Below, one piece after another: positions 37,831-45,877 of a stretch of 64,000 nt of DNA (the stretch's first letter is position 1; each line of letters begins with the position of its first letter). The notes beneath the pieces were generated by a model. That model made no database searches, was not told the origin of the DNA, and worked only from the letters and a program-made list of their open reading frames with translations. Origin of the DNA: an uncultured Flavihumibacter sp. (GTDB lineage Bacteria > Bacteroidota > Bacteroidia > Chitinophagales > Chitinophagaceae); assembly GCA_902168105.1 (NCBI GenBank), contig CABHOY010000075.1, positions 310,001 through 374,000 of the forward strand, given 5' to 3'. Position numbers and translations under genes: made by a program.

Positions 37831-40433
37831 TATAACAGATTCTTTATTTCACTTAGTTTGAGTAACGCTTCTACCGGCGTTAGCCTGTTGATATCCACAT
37901 TCCCCAGCATATCCCTGATCTCTTTGAAGGTGTCGCTGTGTGCATCGAAAATACTTAGCTGCACCTTAGGTACCGGAGTGGCCATATCCTTGATATGTTT
38001 CTCTAATGGTGCATCAATATGTTTCTCTTCCAGGTGTGCCAGTACTTCATTGGCACGTTGCAGCAACTGAGGTGGCATACCGGCCATACGGGCCACATGG
38101 ATACCAAAGCTGTGACGACTGCCGCCGGGTGCCAGCTTACGGAGGAATATTACTTTATTACCCGACTCCTTATTAGTAATATGGAAGTTCTTGATACGGC
38201 CATGTTTATTCTCCAGCTCATTCAGTTCGTGATAGTGCGTGGCGAAAAGTGTTTTAGGCTTATGCGGCGTCATGTCATGCAGATATTCCACAATGCTCCA
38301 GGCAATTGAGATACCATCATAAGTACTGGTACCACGGCCAATTTCATCTAATATAACAAGACTACGCGGTGTGATATTATTGATAATACTGGCTGTTTCA
38401 TTCATTTCAACCATGAAGGTGGATTCACCGCCGCTTAAATTATCAGAAGCGCCTACACGTGTGAAGATCTTGTCTGTTAAACCTATCTCCGCAGCTGCTG
38501 CAGGAACAAAGCTGCCCATATGGGCCATCAGCGTGATCAGTGCCGTCTGACGCAGTAAGGCTGATTTACCGCTCATGTTCGGTCCTGTCAGGATGATGAT
38601 CTGTTGCTGTTCCTTATCCAGTACTATATCATTGGCCACATAACTTTCACCGGGAGGTAACCCGCGTTCTATAACAGGGTGTCTGCCTTCACGAATGTCA
38701 AGGTGATAACCTTCGGTAACATTCGGACGGCGGTATTTATAGTGGATAGCGTTATGAGCAAAACTCAGCAAACAGTCTATGCGCGCCAGCAGCTGTGCGT
38801 TCAGCTGAATGGCCTGAATGTAAGGTTGCAAAGCAAGCAGGAGCTCATCAAACAGTTGTGCTTCCAGGGTAAGGATCTTTTCTTCCGCACCTACTATCTT
38901 TTCCTCGTACTCTTTTAATTCAGGCGTAATATAGCGCTCTGCGTTAGCCAGCGTTTGTTTACGTATCCAGTTTTCGGGTACTTTATTCTTGTGTGCATTC
39001 GTTACCTCGAGATAATAACCGAATACATTATTGAAAGCTACTTTCAGACTGGGAATGCCGGTAGCGTCCGACTCTGTTTGTTGGATACGCAGCAGGTATT
39101 CCTTACCGGAATGTGCGATCGTACGGAGGTTATCCAGTTCAGGATGTATACCGTTCTGAATAACGCCTCCTTTGCTGACCAGTATTGGCGGCGTTTCCAT
39201 CACCTGTTCCAGAATGCGGCAGAGGATATCCGGACAATGGTTTAGCTTTTCGCTGAGTTGTACCAAATAAGGATGGCCAGACTGTGACAGTAGTTTTTTT
39301 ACGCCTTCTACCTGTTGCAGCGCTCTGGCTAGTGACATTACTTCCCTCGGATTGATCTTCCGCAGCGGGATCTTCGACACAAGACGTTCCAGATCCCCGG
39401 TTTGTTTCAGGTGTTGGAGCAGGTCCCGGGATAGGTCGGTCTCTTTAATAAAAAACTCCGTAACGTCAAGTCGCTCGTTGATCTGGTTGATATCCCGCAG
39501 GGGGAGTACCAGCCAGCGTTTTAGCAATCTGGCGCCCATAGGTGTCACTGTGCTGTCCAGTGTAGCCAGCAGGGTATTACCGTTTTCCACACTGCTGCCC
39601 AGCAGTTCCAGGTTACGGATAGTGAACCGGTCCATCCAGAGGAAGTCATCCTGTTCTATCCGTTGAATATTGGTGATATGTTGCAGATGCGGATGTTCTG
39701 TATCGCGCAGGTAGTGCATGGCGGCGCCTGCGGCGATAATAGCCTCAGAAAGTCCTTCTACGCCAAAGCCTTTGAGGCTATGTGTTCCGAACTGCTTCAG
39801 CAGGATCTCCTGCGCGTAGTTGGTCGTGAAGATCCACTCTTCAAGTGTATACGTATAAAATTTGGAGCCGAATTGTTCCTTGAAATATTTCTGCTGCTGA
39901 CGGGCAAATATGACTTCTGCCGGTTTGAAGCTCTGGAGCAGTTTATCCACATATTCCAGGCTACCTTGTGCAACAAAGAACTCTCCGGTAGAAATATCCA
40001 GGAAGGACACCCCGGCCTGGTCTTTACCGAAATGCACGGCCGCCAGGAAGTTGTTATTAGCATTTTCCAGGATCTTATCATTCACTGCTACGCCGGGAGT
40101 TACCATCTCGGTCACACCGCGTTTCACAATGCCTTTTGCCATTTTGGGGTCTTCCAGCTGATCGCACACTGCTACACGGTAGCCTGCTTTTACCAGCTTA
40201 TGGAGATAAGTATCGAGAGAGTGGTGTGGAAAACCAGCAAGGTCCTGCTGGGATGCAGATCCATTGGCTCTTTTGGTGAGCACGATACCTAATACTTTGG
40301 ATGCAATGATCGCATCATCATTAAAAGTTTCATAAAAATCTCCCACACGGAACAACAGCACCGCATCCGGATAACGGGCTTTAATAGCGTTATGCTGTTG
40401 CATGAGAGGAGTTTCTGATTTGCTTTTTGCCAT
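37830..40433 (-). CDS. mutS: DNA mismatch repair protein MutS
   Basis: The 867-residue protein has the mismatch-recognition motif GDFYETF (Phe33-X-Glu35), the clamp and lever regions, and a complete ATPase: Walker A GPNMSGKS at residues 617-624, the SGGESTFMVEM signature, Walker B LVILDEIGRGTSTYDG and the FATHYHEL switch. Length is typical of bacterial MutS1. It recognises mismatches and starts methyl-independent repair with MutL. It is divergent from the RNA methyltransferase, with about 86 bases between starts. Confidence 0.98.
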   Translation of the reverse strand: MAKSKSETPLMQQHNAIKARYPDAVLLFRVGDFYETFNDDAIIASKVLGIVLTKRANGSASQQDLAGFPHHSLDTYLHKLVKAGYRVAVCDQLEDPKMAKGIVKRGVTEMVTPGVAVNDKILENANNNFLAAVHFGKDQAGVSFLDISTGEFFVAQGSLEYVDKLLQSFKPAEVIFARQQQKYFKEQFGSKFYTYTLEEWIFTTNYAQEILLKQFGTHSLKGFGVEGLSEAIIAAGAAMHYLRDTEHPHLQHITNIQRIEQDDFLWMDRFTIRNLELLGSSVENGNTLLATLDSTVTPMGARLLKRWLVLPLRDINQINERLDVTEFFIKETDLSRDLLQHLKQTGDLERLVSKIPLRKINPREVMSLARALQQVEGVKKLLSQSGHPYLVQLSEKLNHCPDILCRILEQVMETPPILVSKGGVIQNGIHPELDNLRTIAHSGKEYLLRIQQTESDATGIPSLKVAFNNVFGYYLEVTNAHKNKVPENWIRKQTLANAERYITPELKEYEEKIVGAEEKILTLEAQLFDELLLALQPYIQAIQLNAQLLARIDCLLSFAHNAIHYKYRRPNVTEGYHLDIREGRHPVIERGLPPGESYVANDIVLDKEQQQIIILTGPNMSGKSALLRQTALITLMAHMGSFVPAAAAEIGLTDKIFTRVGASDNLSGGESTFMVEMNETASIINNITPRSLVILDEIGRGTSTYDGISIAWSIVEYLHDMTPHKPKTLFATHYHELNELENKHGRIKNFHITNKESGNKVIFLRKLAPGGSRHSFGIHVARMAGMPPQLLQRANEVLAHLEEKHIDAPLEKHIKDMATPVPKVQLSIFDAHSDTFKEIRDMLGNVDINRLTPVEALLKLSEIKNLL

Positions 40434-40519
40434 TCGGCAAATATATAATAATGTCGGGACGTGCTGAAGGGAGAGATGTACACATACCGGTAGTACTCAT
40501 TTTATCGTATTTTTGCAAA

Positions 40520-41068
40520 ATGCGAAAATTAAGCATGGATGAACTTGGCCGCAAAACGGTGGACCAGTTCAAGGCGGCAGATAAAACACCTTTGGTGCTG
40601 GTACTGGACAATGTACGCAGCATGCACAATGTAGGATCGGTATTCCGTACGGCAGATGGTTTCCTTTTACAAGGCATCGTTTTATGTGGATATACCCCTG
40701 TCCCGCCTCACCGTGATATTCAGAAAACTGCTTTGGGCGCCACTGAAACGGTTGAATGGCAATACTTTGCTACTACTGTGGAAGCGGTAACGGCACTCCG
40801 GGATGCCGGATATACGGTCCTCGCAATTGAGCAGGCGGTGAACAGCGTTATGCTGGACGTATTTGAACCGTCAGCAGCTAAGCCACTGGCGCTCGTATTT
40901 GGAAACGAGGTGACAGGTGTGGATGCAGAAGTGATGAAACTCGTGGACGGCTGTATCGAAATACCGCAGTCAGGCATGAAACATTCGTTAAACATCTCTG
41001 TGAGCACTGGTATTGTGGTTTGGGATATATTTGCAAAACTGAAAAAACGAGGTGTTAATAATAAGTAA
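40520..41068 (+). CDS. SpoU/TrmH-family RNA 2'-O-methyltransferase
   Basis: The protein has 182 residues from the ATG at 40520 (MRKLSMDELGRK); a longer frame from 40427 overlaps the mutS start and looks spurious. It has the SPOUT-fold motifs: VLDNVRSMHNVGSVFRTAD (motif 1), LVFGNEVTGV (motif 2) and IPQSGMKHSLNISVSTGIV (motif 3) that form the knotted SAM site. It lacks the N-terminal substrate-binding extension of RlmB, so the target could be tRNA or rRNA. It is the last host gene before the prophage. Confidence 0.93.
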   Translation: MRKLSMDELGRKTVDQFKAADKTPLVLVLDNVRSMHNVGSVFRTADGFLLQGIVLCGYTPVPPHRDIQKTALGATETVEWQYFATTVEAVTALRDAGYTVLAIEQAVNSVMLDVFEPSAAKPLALVFGNEVTGVDAEVMKLVDGCIEIPQSGMKHSLNISVSTGIVVWDIFAKLKKRGVNNK

Positions 41069-41157
41069 TTAGAATGCCATACAATGTTACGCAGTGGCTG
41101 TATTTGAATGAATTGCTGCAGTCTTTAAATAATGAATTATGTCTGTTAAATCCCCAA

Positions 41158-41192
41158 TTTATGACTAACTTAGTCGCAAACTTAGTCATAAA
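41158..41192. repeat. 11-bp inverted repeat with extra half-site at integrase start
   Basis: TTTATGACTAA (41158-41168) and TTAGTCATAAA (41182-41192) are perfect inverted repeats around a 13-base spacer. Inside, GACTAA-C-TTAGTC (41163-41175) is itself a perfect palindrome, so the TTAGTC half-site occurs twice in direct orientation 12 bases apart. The right arm ends on the first base of the integrase ATG. It could be the integrase core site (attL) or an operator on int. Confidence 0.6.
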
Positions 41193-42433
41193 TGTTTGTG
41201 CTATCCAACGGATATGTTTACTTCTCTAAATACTGTGATGATGACCGCGCCAGAGTGTCGCTTGGGATTAAAACAATCAAGGGACCTGATGGCTTAGATA
41301 GGGCTACTCTCAAAAAGTCAGAGCAACTTATTCTCTCTAGGATAGAGGATGCTGTAATCAAGTTTGAGGAAAGCAATAACAGGATGCAGCTTCCAATAAA
41401 AAAAGAAGAGATGGAAGATGTGGTATTTGCTGCTTTGGGGAAGAAAAGGAAAAAGATAAGCGGCTTTGTTGCAGACTTCAAAAAAATGTTGGAAGACATG
41501 AGATCTGGCAACATGTTGAAACCACGTGATCATACACGATATAAAGAAGACACTATTATCAACTACGCTAATGTCCTGCAATACCTGCAGATCTTCTCCG
41601 AGGAAACTGGAACGAACCTGACTTATGACATCGATGAAGAATGGGTTAACTCTTTTATAGTCTGGCTGACCAAACCCAAAAAACTGGATAAGCGTCATGT
41701 GAACGGCGGCAGGAAGCGTATGCTCGATATTGGGTACTCCAAGAACAGTATCGCTATGATCGTAGGCAACCTGAAGAGTTTCCTGTCCCATATGTATAAA
41801 GTCAAGAAACACAAAAGCCTTTTTTTTAAGGATGATGTTTTTAATCTTTCTAGGGAAGACGCGGATACTGAGGCATTGAACCTGGAGGAGGTGGAGATAC
41901 TTTACTCACTTACTCTACCTCCGCACCAAGACAGGGCGCGGGATGTATTTGTCTTTGCCTGTTGGGTTGGTCTGAGGTCTGAGGACTTGCAGCAGATTAA
42001 CGAGTACAAGTTGAAAGGGAAGTACTTTGAGTTTGATACAGAAAAAACCGGGGCCCGCGTGATCATCCCCGCTAATCCCATGGCAAAGGCAATATACGAT
42101 AAATATAATGGCAATATGCCAGTGTTCAAGAATAACAACAACCTGAATGAGCATATAAAGAACATCTGCAATCTGGCCGGGTTTAATGAGCCTTGCCTGG
42201 TGGTAATGACTCGCGGGGGAGTGAAGACTAAGACGTACTATGAAAAATGGGATATGATCAGCATTCACTCAGCGCGGAGGTCTTTTGCAACGAATGCCTA
42301 TCGTGCGGGAATTCCAACCTTGAGTATAATGAAAATAACCGGACACACCACCGAGCGTTCGTTCATGAAGTATATCCGGATATCAAAGATGGAAAATGCT
42401 GCTACATTGGCTGATCATCCGTTTTTCAATTAG
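41192..42433 (+). CDS. Tyrosine-recombinase phage integrase
   Basis: The 413-residue protein has an N-terminal region, a SAM-like core-binding domain (about 120-215, with INYANVLQYLQIF and SKNSIAMIVGNLKSFL) and a catalytic domain with Arg262 (GLRSEDL), His359 and Arg362 (HSARRSF), His385 (GHTT) and nucleophile Tyr394 (FMKYI). It is of the Bacteroidota phage/transposon integrase type. A stop codon lies directly before the ATG at 41192, so this is the earliest possible start; the arm-binding portion is short. It integrates and, with an excisionase, excises the element. Confidence 0.95.
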   Translation: MFVLSNGYVYFSKYCDDDRARVSLGIKTIKGPDGLDRATLKKSEQLILSRIEDAVIKFEESNNRMQLPIKKEEMEDVVFAALGKKRKKISGFVADFKKMLEDMRSGNMLKPRDHTRYKEDTIINYANVLQYLQIFSEETGTNLTYDIDEEWVNSFIVWLTKPKKLDKRHVNGGRKRMLDIGYSKNSIAMIVGNLKSFLSHMYKVKKHKSLFFKDDVFNLSREDADTEALNLEEVEILYSLTLPPHQDRARDVFVFACWVGLRSEDLQQINEYKLKGKYFEFDTEKTGARVIIPANPMAKAIYDKYNGNMPVFKNNNNLNEHIKNICNLAGFNEPCLVVMTRGGVKTKTYYEKWDMISIHSARRSFATNAYRAGIPTLSIMKITGHTTERSFMKYIRISKMENAATLADHPFFN

Positions 42434-42650
42434 ATATTTGATACGAACTTGATTTTACAGCGATAAAATCATTGGGGTAGTTGTCATACTCACCTATTTC
42501 GACCGTTTCAGGAGGGAAATAGCTTATATTAAAAGACTTCGTATCTATATTAAAGTACATACATTCTATTTGATTACCAACGGCTGAAACTGTCATCGCT
42601 GGTCCACCAGATTTGAGTTTTATAACATCTCCTTTTTTGAAATCAGACAT
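42426..42650 (-). CDS. YodC-like DUF2158 protein
   Basis: The 74-residue protein contains FKKGDVIKLKSGGPAMTVSAVG and a following ECMYF beta-type segment, the pattern of the YodC/DUF2158 family, small beta-rich proteins of unknown role that are common in phages and plasmids. It is convergent with the integrase and overlaps its end by 8 bases. It may be expressed in the lysogen, like the neighbouring minus-strand lipoprotein. Confidence 0.8.
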   Translation of the reverse strand: MSDFKKGDVIKLKSGGPAMTVSAVGNQIECMYFNIDTKSFNISYFPPETVEIGEYDNYPNDFIAVKSSSYQISN

Positions 42651-42720
42651 TTGTTATTATAGTTTTAGGTTGAAAAATTGCGTAAGTTTTAGGACTTGGA
42701 TATCTTTTTAAATACTACAG

Positions 42721-43125
42721 CTATAGCTCAGTCATTTGTTCTAAGCCAGTCATTTCTTTTACAGATACTTCATAACCTTTATCCTCGTAATATTTGACAC
42801 TGGACGATGGTATTTGTCCGGATTCGTATCTTATATACAGAGTTAGATTTGTCCCAAGTGCGCAGACCAGATATTTCGCCAATTTTCTCGTTTGGCCTTT
42901 ATAAAAGATTGTAAGCTGCCATGTTTCAGCTCTTTCAACATAATTTCGAAAGGGTAGGCCACATGCTGCAATAGAGACTGATTCTCTTATTCCCCCATCA
43001 TTTAGTGCGCTGGTCTTATGAATCTGTAACGCCAATCCGCAATTTTCATCGAATGGCTCTTTATCTTTGCTACAGGCGAATTGTAAAAGGATTAGTGGAA
43101 TCAAACTAAGAAAATAGGTACGCAT
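42721..43125 (-). CDS. Small prophage-borne lipoprotein, unknown
   Basis: The 134-residue protein has a clear lipoprotein signal (LILLQFAC, Cys18) and further cysteines (NCGLAL, AACGLP, VCALG) that could form disulfides. I do not recognise the family. It is in the lysogeny region on the minus strand, opposite to the structural genes, the usual place for accessory genes expressed by a prophage that alter the host surface. Superinfection exclusion is a possibility, but it is inference from position and lipidation only. Confidence 0.7.
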   Translation of the reverse strand: MRTYFLSLIPLILLQFACSKDKEPFDENCGLALQIHKTSALNDGGIRESVSIAACGLPFRNYVERAETWQLTIFYKGQTRKLAKYLVCALGTNLTLYIRYESGQIPSSSVKYYEDKGYEVSVKEMTGLEQMTEL

Positions 43126-43222
43126 TGTGGTTCTGGGGTTTAATGATATTATTATATGAAGTTACTGATAGTAGTATAATGTGCAGTTAGGTATATTTAC
43201 TCAATTTTATTATCTTACCTAC

Positions 43223-43363
43223 ATGTCAAACAAACAAGAGTTAACGGAGCAGGAAAAGGAACTTCTCGATCTGATGGCACAAATGTTTGTCCAGGTTGTT
43301 CTGAAGGAGGCTGATCCTAATAAGGAGGCGCGGGATACGCCCGAGGCATCAGCTTTTGAATAA
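43223..43363 (+). CDS. Small acidic hypothetical protein
   Basis: The protein has 46 residues from the ATG at 43223 (a GTG 42 bases upstream is in frame). It is acidic with one amphipathic helix (TEQEKELLDLMAQMFVQVVLKE). No family is recognised. It is flanked by minus-strand genes, with its stop 7 bases from the stop of the next convergent gene. Its reality rests on tight packing and helix character only. Confidence 0.45.
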   Translation: MSNKQELTEQEKELLDLMAQMFVQVVLKEADPNKEARDTPEASAFE

Positions 43364-43369
43364 TAATTA

Positions 43370-43606
43370 CTATACTTTGAGATTCTTCGCTTTCTCTGTT
43401 ATCCTTGATGAGCCACCAATCATCATATCGTCGAGATCTTGTTTCTTATAATATCCACCGGCTGTCTTAAAGATTCCGAATGCCTCACATCTTTTTGCAA
43501 ACTGGCTATGTTCCAGATTAGTGTATATATAAGCTTCTTCAGGCTTGAGGAAAGGTTTAAAGCATAGGGCAATGGCTTTCATTACCAGCTTATCTTTGTC
43601 TGTCAT
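43370..43606 (-). CDS. Hypothetical protein downstream of the repressor
   Basis: The 78-residue soluble protein (KPEEAYIYTNLEHSQFAKRCEAFGIF, then KKQDLDDMMIG) looks like a small helical DNA-binding or regulatory protein, with a helix pattern similar to minimal excisionase-like folds, but I cannot name it. It starts 6 bases after the stop of the repressor-like gene on the same strand and is surely cotranscribed with it in the lysogen. Confidence 0.6.
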   Translation of the reverse strand: MTDKDKLVMKAIALCFKPFLKPEEAYIYTNLEHSQFAKRCEAFGIFKTAGGYYKKQDLDDMMIGGSSRITEKAKNLKV

Positions 43607-43612
43607 TGCCTG

Positions 43613-44317
43613 CTACTTTTGGTGAAGTGAGCTGATTACAATGTCTTCATACAATTTCATGACTTGAGCTTTGTCATCCTCATGTTTGAACTTCAAATCT
43701 TGAAGTTTTTCATAAAACGTTTTGATAGCCGTAGCCATTGTCTTATTTCGCAGAGACAGTTCGATGGATTCCTTTGTGGATTCTATGAAGTCTTTGTTGG
43801 CATCAATATATCTTCTTGACCACTCCCGGTTTTCCTCCTCTAGCTCCTTTATATCCAGTTGCAAATCTGCGACCTCAAGTGATAATCTTTCAATCTCGTA
43901 GCTGTCATCAAAAAGCGGAGACGGTACGTGGTAATCAACATGTTGATCGTGCTCTTTGGGGGAGACTTCATTTATTTTTGCCCGTACCTTGTCGTAGGCG
44001 AAGATCCTTTCATTGTTTTCCAGGTTGTCGACTGGGTAATAATTATTACGCATATCACCTTCCTTAAAGAAAATGGGGTAAGCGCCCGATTTGATGAAAT
44101 CTTGGTTTATTCCATATTTATAACAAAAGTTGGTTATAAAAGCCCGAGACACTCCCCGTTTCTTGTTCTGTATTTCGGAAATTGTAGAACGAGAAACTCC
44201 GAGTGCATCAGCAATTTCTCTTTCATTCTTCACAACTTCACTCTGCCTTAATAAAGAAATTGCATATCCAACCCGTTCGTTTTCAGTAAAATCGGTGTTC
44301 CCTTTAAATTTCTCCAA
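43613..44317 (-). CDS. Phage repressor-like HTH protein with coiled coil
   Basis: The 234-residue protein has an N-terminal XRE-type helix-turn-helix (EREIADALGVSRSTISEIQNKKRGVSRAFI, about residues 35-70) and a long C-terminal coiled coil (ERLSLEVADLQLDIKELEEEN onward). There is no LexA-like Ser/Lys autoprotease, so induction is unlikely to work by RecA-driven self-cleavage; the prophage antirepressor may do it. It is divergent from the putative early gene at 44427, with a multi-site operator between. It is the best candidate for the CI-type immunity repressor. Confidence 0.8.
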   Translation of the reverse strand: MEKFKGNTDFTENERVGYAISLLRQSEVVKNEREIADALGVSRSTISEIQNKKRGVSRAFITNFCYKYGINQDFIKSGAYPIFFKEGDMRNNYYPVDNLENNERIFAYDKVRAKINEVSPKEHDQHVDYHVPSPLFDDSYEIERLSLEVADLQLDIKELEEENREWSRRYIDANKDFIESTKESIELSLRNKTMATAIKTFYEKLQDLKFKHEDDKAQVMKLYEDIVISSLHQK

Positions 44318-44323
44318 TTTTTT

Positions 44324-44358
44324 GTTCTGTTTTATTTGTTTGTTCTATTTTTCAGAAC
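44324..44358. promoter_or_regulatory. Three-half-site operator at the lysogeny switch
   Basis: GTTCT occurs at 44324-44328 and 44342-44346 (18 bases apart) and its complement AGAAC at 44354-44358, which forms an inverted pair with the second copy around 7 bases. The first two share the longer context TTTGTTCTNTTT. The cluster is just upstream of the repressor start and on the path to the rightward early genes. Confidence 0.55.
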
Positions 44359-44426
44359 TAAATTTGTTATGACGTGCAAATATATGACACATATTATAGT
44401 TATACAATGTTAAATATACGCAATTC

Positions 44427-44702
44427 ATGGAAAAAGTAGTTCCCGCATTGATCAGAAAATCAAGGTTAGAAGTGATTTCTGAACGAGTTGCCTTGAAACA
44501 GAGGCTGAAGTCAGAACTTTCAGAACACGGCGACATTGCTCACATCTTTCGTTTAATGAATTCGGAGGCTCCCATTTCTTATACCACGGTCGTTCAGACA
44601 TTGAATCCTAATCTGACTACATGGTCTCCGCGTGTTATAGAGTTCGCGGAAAGGTATGTTGCCACAAAAAAATCACTTCAAGCCGCACAATCTCAAGCAT
44701 AA
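44427..44702 (+). CDS. Putative early regulator (Cro-position), small HTH-like
   Basis: The 91-residue basic protein (IRKSRLEVISERVALKQRLKSEL, HIFRLMNSEAPISYTTVVQTLNPNL) has a helical pattern compatible with a helix-turn-helix, but the family is not recognised. It is the first rightward gene across from the repressor, where Cro sits in lambda-like phages. It precedes the next HTH gene by only 4 bases. The assignment as a regulator is by position. Confidence 0.6.
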   Translation: MEKVVPALIRKSRLEVISERVALKQRLKSELSEHGDIAHIFRLMNSEAPISYTTVVQTLNPNLTTWSPRVIEFAERYVATKKSLQAAQSQA

Positions 44703-44706
44703 TACC

Positions 44707-44997
44707 ATGGAAGCAATTCAGATAACCGGATTTACTGCTGAACAATTCAAACAGTTCATGGAAAAAACAGCTTTCGATGCCGCACAAAAGGCCGTTGACG
44801 GTATGATGAAGATTAAACAAGACCCTAACGAGGATATTACCATTGCCGATATCGCAGAACAGTGGAAGTGTAGTAAAATGACTGTTTTCAGGAGGGTTAA
44901 AGATCACAAAGTTCCTACTGTGAAGCTGGGACGTGAATTAGCCATCAAACGGAAATTCCTGGAGACTATAAAGAAGCCAATACCCAAAGAGAAATAA
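44707..44997 (+). CDS. HTH_17/excisionase-like DNA-binding protein
   Basis: The protein has 96 residues from the ATG at 44707; an in-frame start at 44656 would overlap the previous gene. The C-terminal half is a MerR-like/HTH_17 domain: ITIADIAEQWKCSKMTVFRRVKDHKVPTVKLGRE. Such domains occur in excisionases and phage regulators. The N-terminal part (TAEQFKQFMEKTAFDAAQKAV) is helical. Position in the early operon fits a role in excision or early control. Confidence 0.8.
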   Translation: MEAIQITGFTAEQFKQFMEKTAFDAAQKAVDGMMKIKQDPNEDITIADIAEQWKCSKMTVFRRVKDHKVPTVKLGRELAIKRKFLETIKKPIPKEK

Positions 44998-45001
44998 AAA
45001 A

Positions 45002-45049
45002 AGCCCAGCGCGCCAACGCTGAGCAATTATTTAACCGCCCTTTCGGGCT
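45002..45049 (+). promoter_or_regulatory. Possible folded RNA element between early genes
   Basis: CAGCG/CGCTG (45006-45021) and GCCC/GGGC around TTTC (45037-45048) form two short hairpins, or AGCCC at 45002 can pair with GGGCT at 45045 in an alternative long-range fold. It could be an attenuator or weak terminator. No T-run follows. Confidence 0.3.
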
Positions 45050-45066
45050 AAACTCAACACAAATCT

Positions 45067-45840
45067 ATGAAAAAGTCTTCAAAATCCAAAGGCGTAGTAA
45101 TCAGCCTGTCCGAAATCCTTAACAGCTTCGACGGGGATGTATTCGTAAAAACAAAGAAGGCGAAGAAAGTAAAGAAGAAAAACAAACAGCAAAAACCGCC
45201 CGTACTAACTGCATCGGTGATGATGGATCAGTTAATGCATTATATGAAATCCCCAATAAAGAAGGTTCCGGTTGATGCTGACGACAATAAGGAGGAGGAT
45301 ATAGTGCATTCACCGATTAGTAATGATCACGTTGACGTTAGCGACCTCCCATATATAACTGCAGAAGAGGTTGCGAAATATCCTGATCTGCTTCGCCCTG
45401 ATTGGGAGAATTATAATTGGTCACGCCAGATGTCTCGTAAGTACCGCCCTGCCGAGTTCTGTGATGCTCTGACAGAAAAAGATCGTGCTTTATGCCATTG
45501 GGCTTTTCATACCCCATTGCCGGATGGTTCTGTAGGTGCGGGAGCCTCTTTATCAACCGCTCAACCGCAGTTTCATATTATCACCGGTACAGATGGAAAC
45601 GGAGGCGAACCAGTACCGCTTAGCCGTGGAAGTAATGCTCCTTTAACTTGGAGCAGGCAAAGTAATGATGATACTGGAATTTGTTACCCGATCCCGCAAG
45701 TTTTTGATTTGGCGACAGCTGAAGAATTGGTAAGGCAGCAGACGGAATATGACAATAAACGGGATGCTGGAGTTGATGCCCTGATAATGCACATTATCCC
45801 TGTGTGCACAGATCCTGCCTATGTGGCTCAAATCGATTGA
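45067..45840 (+). CDS. Hypothetical phage early protein with basic N-terminus
   Basis: The 257-residue protein has a strongly basic, lysine-rich segment at about residues 28-45 (KTKKAKKVKKKNKQQK), a disordered acidic part, and a C-terminal half with ITAEEVAKYPDLLRPDWENYNWS and an aromatic, polar stretch. I do not recognise it. The basic tract suggests nucleic-acid contact. It is in the early plus-strand operon between the HTH gene and the antirepressor. Confidence 0.65.
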   Translation: MKKSSKSKGVVISLSEILNSFDGDVFVKTKKAKKVKKKNKQQKPPVLTASVMMDQLMHYMKSPIKKVPVDADDNKEEDIVHSPISNDHVDVSDLPYITAEEVAKYPDLLRPDWENYNWSRQMSRKYRPAEFCDALTEKDRALCHWAFHTPLPDGSVGAGASLSTAQPQFHIITGTDGNGGEPVPLSRGSNAPLTWSRQSNDDTGICYPIPQVFDLATAEELVRQQTEYDNKRDAGVDALIMHIIPVCTDPAYVAQID

Positions 45841-45877
45841 TAACCTAATCATCTCACAGATCATAATATCTCTTCAT

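Noticed and set aside
39663-40292. A 209-codon open frame on the plus strand inside mutS
   Set aside because: mutS is certain on the other strand; this is a shadow frame with no motif.
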